A DNA stretch of 33,485 nt from Clostridia bacterium. GTDB lineage: Bacteria; Bacillota; Clostridia; Saccharofermentanales; Saccharofermentanaceae. The notes beneath the pieces are model-generated. The model did no database searches, was not told where the DNA came from, and saw only the letters and a list, made by a program, of their open reading frames with translations. The DNA is taken from assembly GCA_024403755.1 (NCBI GenBank), contig JAKSRF010000016.1, positions 1 to 33,485 on the forward strand, read 5' to 3'. Below, piece by piece: positions 32,987 through 33,485 of the stretch (the first letter of the stretch is position 1; each line of letters begins with the position of its first letter). A program made the position numbers and the translations under genes.

Positions 32987-33112
32987 TTATGAGAAGTTCA
33001 GGGATAATGATACGATTGTACCATCCTCAATTACGACATAATCCGTTCGTCCCCATCTGTCATACCAACCGTTATAGTAATTGTCATCATCGGGTTTGAA
33101 GAAATCTGTCAT
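32987..33112 (-). pseudogene. Possible 3' remnant of a minus-strand gene (about 41 codons)
   Basis: On the minus strand a coding-like stretch encodes MTDFFKPDDDNYYNGWYD, then RWGRTDYVVIEDGTIVSLSL and a stop at 32987-32989. Composition (Asp, Tyr, Trp) and codon choice look like a real protein C-terminus. Upstream the frame stays open to 33352, but that part runs through the palindromic repeats and does not look like protein. No ribosome site is well placed before the ATG. It may be the tail of a gene interrupted by the repeat array, or a short real gene. Function unknown. Confidence 0.35.
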
Positions 33113-33130
33113 ATAGTATGTATTTATTTT

Positions 33131-33151
33131 CTTCTCCAACGGAGAAGTTTT
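33131..33151. other. Short perfect hairpin with T tail
   Basis: CTTCTCC (33131-33137) and GGAGAAG (33141-33147) with a three-base loop and TTTT after it. It looks like a minimal plus-strand terminator, but no plus-strand gene ends here. Confidence 0.4.
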
Positions 33152-33185
33152 AGGGCTGTTTTGTAGAAGTTGTGTTTGGCGACGG

Positions 33186-33388
33186 CAATTCCGCAAGATG
33201 TGTCCATAGAATTCGAAGGAAAAACACTGATTCTTGCGGAATTTATGGTTGAAGGACAAAAATTCCCGAGAATCGAGCACGGAATTCAGAAAACATTGCA
33301 ATTCTACGGGAATTCTTGGTTGTAAAACAGGAAATTCCCGAGATTCAGTCACGCTTTTTGATTAAACTTGTAATTTCACGGGAATTTT
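33186..33388. repeat. Tandem array of three ~72-bp imperfect palindromes
   Basis: Three units follow one another, each an inverted repeat with a loop of about 25-35 bp. Unit 1: AATTCCGCAAGA (33187-33198) with TCTTGCGGAATT (33232-33243), a perfect 12 bp. Unit 2: AATTCCCGAGAAT (33261-33273) with AATTCTACGGGAATT (33300-33314). Unit 3: AAATTCCCGAGATT (33332-33345) with AATTTCACGGGAATTT (33372-33387). Left arms start 73 and 72 bp apart. The 17-bp linkers are also alike (TATGGTTGAAGGACAAA, CTTGGTTGTAAAACAGG), and parts of the loops are similar (TAGAATTCGAAGGAAAAACA, ACGGAATTCAGAAAACA), so the units are diverged direct repeats, not chance hairpins. Confidence 0.75.
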
Positions 33389-33485
33389 GTAATATAAATT
33401 GGCTCTTCACGTTTTTTGTGGGATTAACAAAAAACTGATATGTAATGACCTCCTGTCAAGTGTAAGTTACAAGAAATCACCACAA
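33389..33485. other. Right-end intergenic sequence, no gene seen
   Basis: AT-rich sequence with A and T runs, then a GACCTCCTGTCAAGTG stretch whose reverse complement reads as a GGAGG-like purine box after TTGACA. I see no coding frame. The TGTCAAGTGTAAGTTACA segment at 33454-33471 could be the end of a mobile element continuing outside the window, but nothing here proves it. Confidence 0.3.

Noticed and set aside
33186..33388. CRISPR array
   Set aside because: The whole unit including loops and linkers is repeated and degenerate; there are no unique spacers between identical direct repeats, and no cas gene is present.

Overview
The window looks like chromosomal DNA of a low-GC Gram-positive anaerobe, most likely a member of the Clostridia (Lachnospiraceae-like). 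The support is an AT-rich composition, strong purine-rich ribosome binding sites, encoded CCA ends on every tRNA, sigma-A promoters that often carry an extended TGn -10, and a housekeeping set typical of Bacillota (secG, mntP, maf, alaS, YfhO proteins, DHH phosphoesterase). Two cytoplasmic glycoside hydrolases (GH26, GH43) suggest a plant- or host-glycan user. Genus cannot be decided from the sequence alone.

Layout. 1-163: the 3' end of a 5S rRNA, tRNA-Asn and a terminator, so the window opens at the end of an rRNA operon. 223-3165: a tight plus-strand run of Nudix hydrolase, nicotinamidase-like hydrolase, NAD synthase and a PHP phosphoesterase. 3219-6026: a large YfhO-type membrane protein whose 3' end overlaps a convergent membrane-anchored C39-like peptidase. 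7008-9747: DHH phosphoesterase with a C-terminal extension, Maf and MntP. 9771-10395: a tRNA island in two units, Gln alone and Val-Asp-Phe, each with a consensus promoter and a terminator. 10514-13629: Ca2+-type P-type ATPase and SecG. 13700-19449: a minus-strand polyprenyl-phosphate glycosyltransferase diverging from a second YfhO protein and a phosphosugar mutase, with a long inverted repeat covering the shared promoter. 19516-24383: methyltransferase, Gmd and Rmd (GDP-D-rhamnose synthesis), an unrecognised HEAT-like protein and a GH26 glycosidase. 24552-26335: an unrecognised 156-aa protein and a WYL regulator. 26420-31525: alaS, a HIT protein, a stand-alone MetH-activation-domain protein and a lipoprotein serine hydrolase. 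31561-32904: GH43. 32905-33485: no convincing intact gene, but a three-copy array of ~72-bp imperfect palindromes and a possible gene remnant.

How the genes work together. The clearest functional group is 13700-19449, which contains the parts of a three-component glycosylation system: a mutase to make the sugar-1-phosphate, a GtrB/CsbB-type enzyme to load sugar on undecaprenyl phosphate, and YfhO to transfer it outside the membrane. A second YfhO lies 8.7 kb upstream. Gmd and Rmd would supply a GDP-6-deoxyhexose to an envelope glycan, but no GDP-sugar transferase is visible here. The first operon looks dedicated to NAD salvage. I found no CRISPR array, phage genes, integrase, transposase gene or recognisable defence island. 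The most unexplained structure is the palindromic array at the right end.
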